DNA of 22,579 nt, from positions 1 to 22,579 of the IMG/VR virus record IMGVR_UViG_3300025769_000921; one strand, written 5' to 3'. A model generated the notes under the pieces. That model had not been told where the DNA came from. It worked only from the letters and a program-made list of their open reading frames with translations, and made no database searches. Source of the stretch: a virus. Position numbers and translations under genes: made by a program. This document shows, piece by piece, positions 21,790 to 22,579 of the stretch. Within the stretch, counting starts at the first letter, position 1. Every line of letters begins with the position of its first letter.

Positions 21790-22579
21790 ATGGCAATCGA
21801 CATATCAGCAACCACTAGACGTATTGTATACACTGGCTCAGCTGGCGTAGGCCCTTATGCATTTGCATTTGAGGTACTCGCACAAACTGACATTGCTGTA
21901 TATTTTGATAATACTGAATTAACACTCACTACCGACTATACCGTAGCTTTAAATCCAGACGGTACAGGGAGTGTCACTATTGTTGTTGGTACGAATGTTC
22001 CTACAACACCAACCGCTTCTAATCGTATTACCATTGTAGGTGATAGAACTATTCAAAGAACAACTGACTTCACTACTGGTGGCCCACTCTTTGCTACTTC
22101 ATTGAATGATGAGTTTGATAGCCAAACCATATTTACACAACAAGTATTAGAACAATCGGATCGCTCATTACGCGCACCGAACACTGATCCTACAACTGTT
22201 AATATGGTATTGCCTATTAATACGGTACGTGCAAACAAAACATTAGCGTTTGACGCGAATGGAGATCCAGTCATTGGTGAACAAATTGGTGATAACCGTG
22301 GTAACTGGGCAGCGTCTACAGTTTACAGTAAGCGTGATATTGTTAAAGATACTAGCAATAATAATATTTATCTTGCAAACACTGCGCATACTTCATCAGG
22401 ATCATTGCCAATAAGTACCAATGCTGATTCTGCAAAATGGGATTTACTTGTAGATGCAGCAAGTGCTGCGGCTTCTGCTGCCGCTGCTGCTGCAAGTGAG
22501 GCTGCTGCTGCTACCTCAGAATCCAATGCAGCAACAAGTGAAAGTAATGCCGCAACATCAGCAACAACGGCAACAACAA
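21790..22579 (+). CDS. Tail fibre protein, N-terminal part (cut by window end)
   Basis: The frame runs open from the ATG at 21790 to the right edge (263 residues seen). Residues 1-150 match the T7 gp17-type virion-attachment domain: TTRRIVYTGSAGVGPYAFAF, DIAVYFDNTELTLTTDYTVA, then RITIVGDRTIQRTTDF and LNDEFDSQTIFTQQVLEQSD. Next is LAFDANGDPVIG and a segment with GNWAASTVYSKRDIVKD to AKWDLL (171-220) that resembles a small carbohydrate-binding CBM5/12-like module. From 222 on comes an Ala/Ser/Thr-rich coiled-coil-like shaft with repeats of TSESNAA. The fibre recognises the host surface; the receptor-binding end is not in the window. AGAGGA lies five bases before the ATG. Confidence 0.9.
   Translation, partial: MAIDISATTRRIVYTGSAGVGPYAFAFEVLAQTDIAVYFDNTELTLTTDYTVALNPDGTGSVTIVVGTNVPTTPTASNRITIVGDRTIQRTTDFTTGGPLFATSLNDEFDSQTIFTQQVLEQSDRSLRAPNTDPTTVNMVLPINTVRANKTLAFDANGDPVIGEQIGDNRGNWAASTVYSKRDIVKDTSNNNIYLANTAHTSSGSLPISTNADSAKWDLLVDAASAAASAAAAAASEAAAATSESNAATSESNAATSATTATT
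22513..22554 (+). repeat. Protein-level heptad repeat in the tail fibre shaft
   Basis: TSESNAA is encoded twice in succession (22513-22533 and 22534-22554). The two copies use different codons for the same residues: the serines are TCA and TCC in the first, AGT and AGT in the second. The repeat is therefore kept at protein level and is not a fresh DNA duplication. It belongs to an alanine-rich shaft that continues to the window end. Confidence 0.7.

Noticed and set aside
1-22579. Integrase, attachment site, CRISPR array or transposase
   Set aside because: No coding sequence with those motifs and no spaced repeat array was seen on either strand.

Overview
The window is a 22.6-kb, AT-rich piece of a double-stranded DNA tailed phage with a short, podovirus (T7-type) virion. 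Virion and packaging genes run left to right almost without gaps: terminase, portal, scaffold, capsid, tail-tube proteins, three internal (ejection) proteins and the start of a tail fibre. No integrase, tRNA, CRISPR array, insertion sequence or T7-type RNA polymerase gene is visible. Low GC, gene types and gene order fit environmental (probably aquatic) podoviruses of Gram-negative bacteria; the host cannot be named from the sequence.

Left edge and control region (1-790). A possible gene tail lies on the plus strand. Convergent with it is a minus-strand DUF1289-type four-cysteine protein. A roughly 370-base non-coding stretch follows, holding a 15-bp palindrome, three short hairpins, direct repeats and promoter-like AT-rich boxes. 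This looks like a divergent control region.

Small DNA-metabolism genes (791-2770). These are closely spaced or overlapping: an unknown protein, a ribbon-helix-helix regulator, a RusA-type Holliday junction resolvase, a four-cysteine zinc-finger protein, a small protein with an SSB-like acidic tip (DDIPF), a probable small terminase subunit, a DUF3310 protein and a small coiled-coil protein.

Packaging and head genes (2760-11091). Large terminase, T7 gp13-like GNAT/DUF2833 protein, two related small proteins, an exported lysozyme-like/transglycosylase-like protein, a small basic protein, a probable virion surface protein, a DUF6321-like protein, portal, a Bbp19-like protein, scaffold, major capsid protein and a small capsid-accessory protein. 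The capsid gene has its own structured leader with a strong ribosome site. A terminator-like hairpin follows the capsid-accessory gene.

Tail and ejection genes (11155-22579). gp11-like and gp12-like tail tube proteins, then a gp14-like protein and two large proteins in the gp15/gp16 positions. Between the gp15-like protein and the last large one is a protein with a ParB-like domain. The final gene is a tail fibre with a T7 gp17-like N-terminus, cut by the window end.

Eight junctions are TAATG and three are ATGA, so much of the operon is probably translationally coupled. Capsid and capsid-accessory genes instead have free-standing, near-consensus ribosome sites, as expected for the most abundant proteins. 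The most interesting points are the ParB-domain ejection protein, the separation of the peptidoglycan-degrading domain from the ejection proteins, the related pair of small proteins after gp13, the SSB-tip protein beside RusA, and the structured control region.
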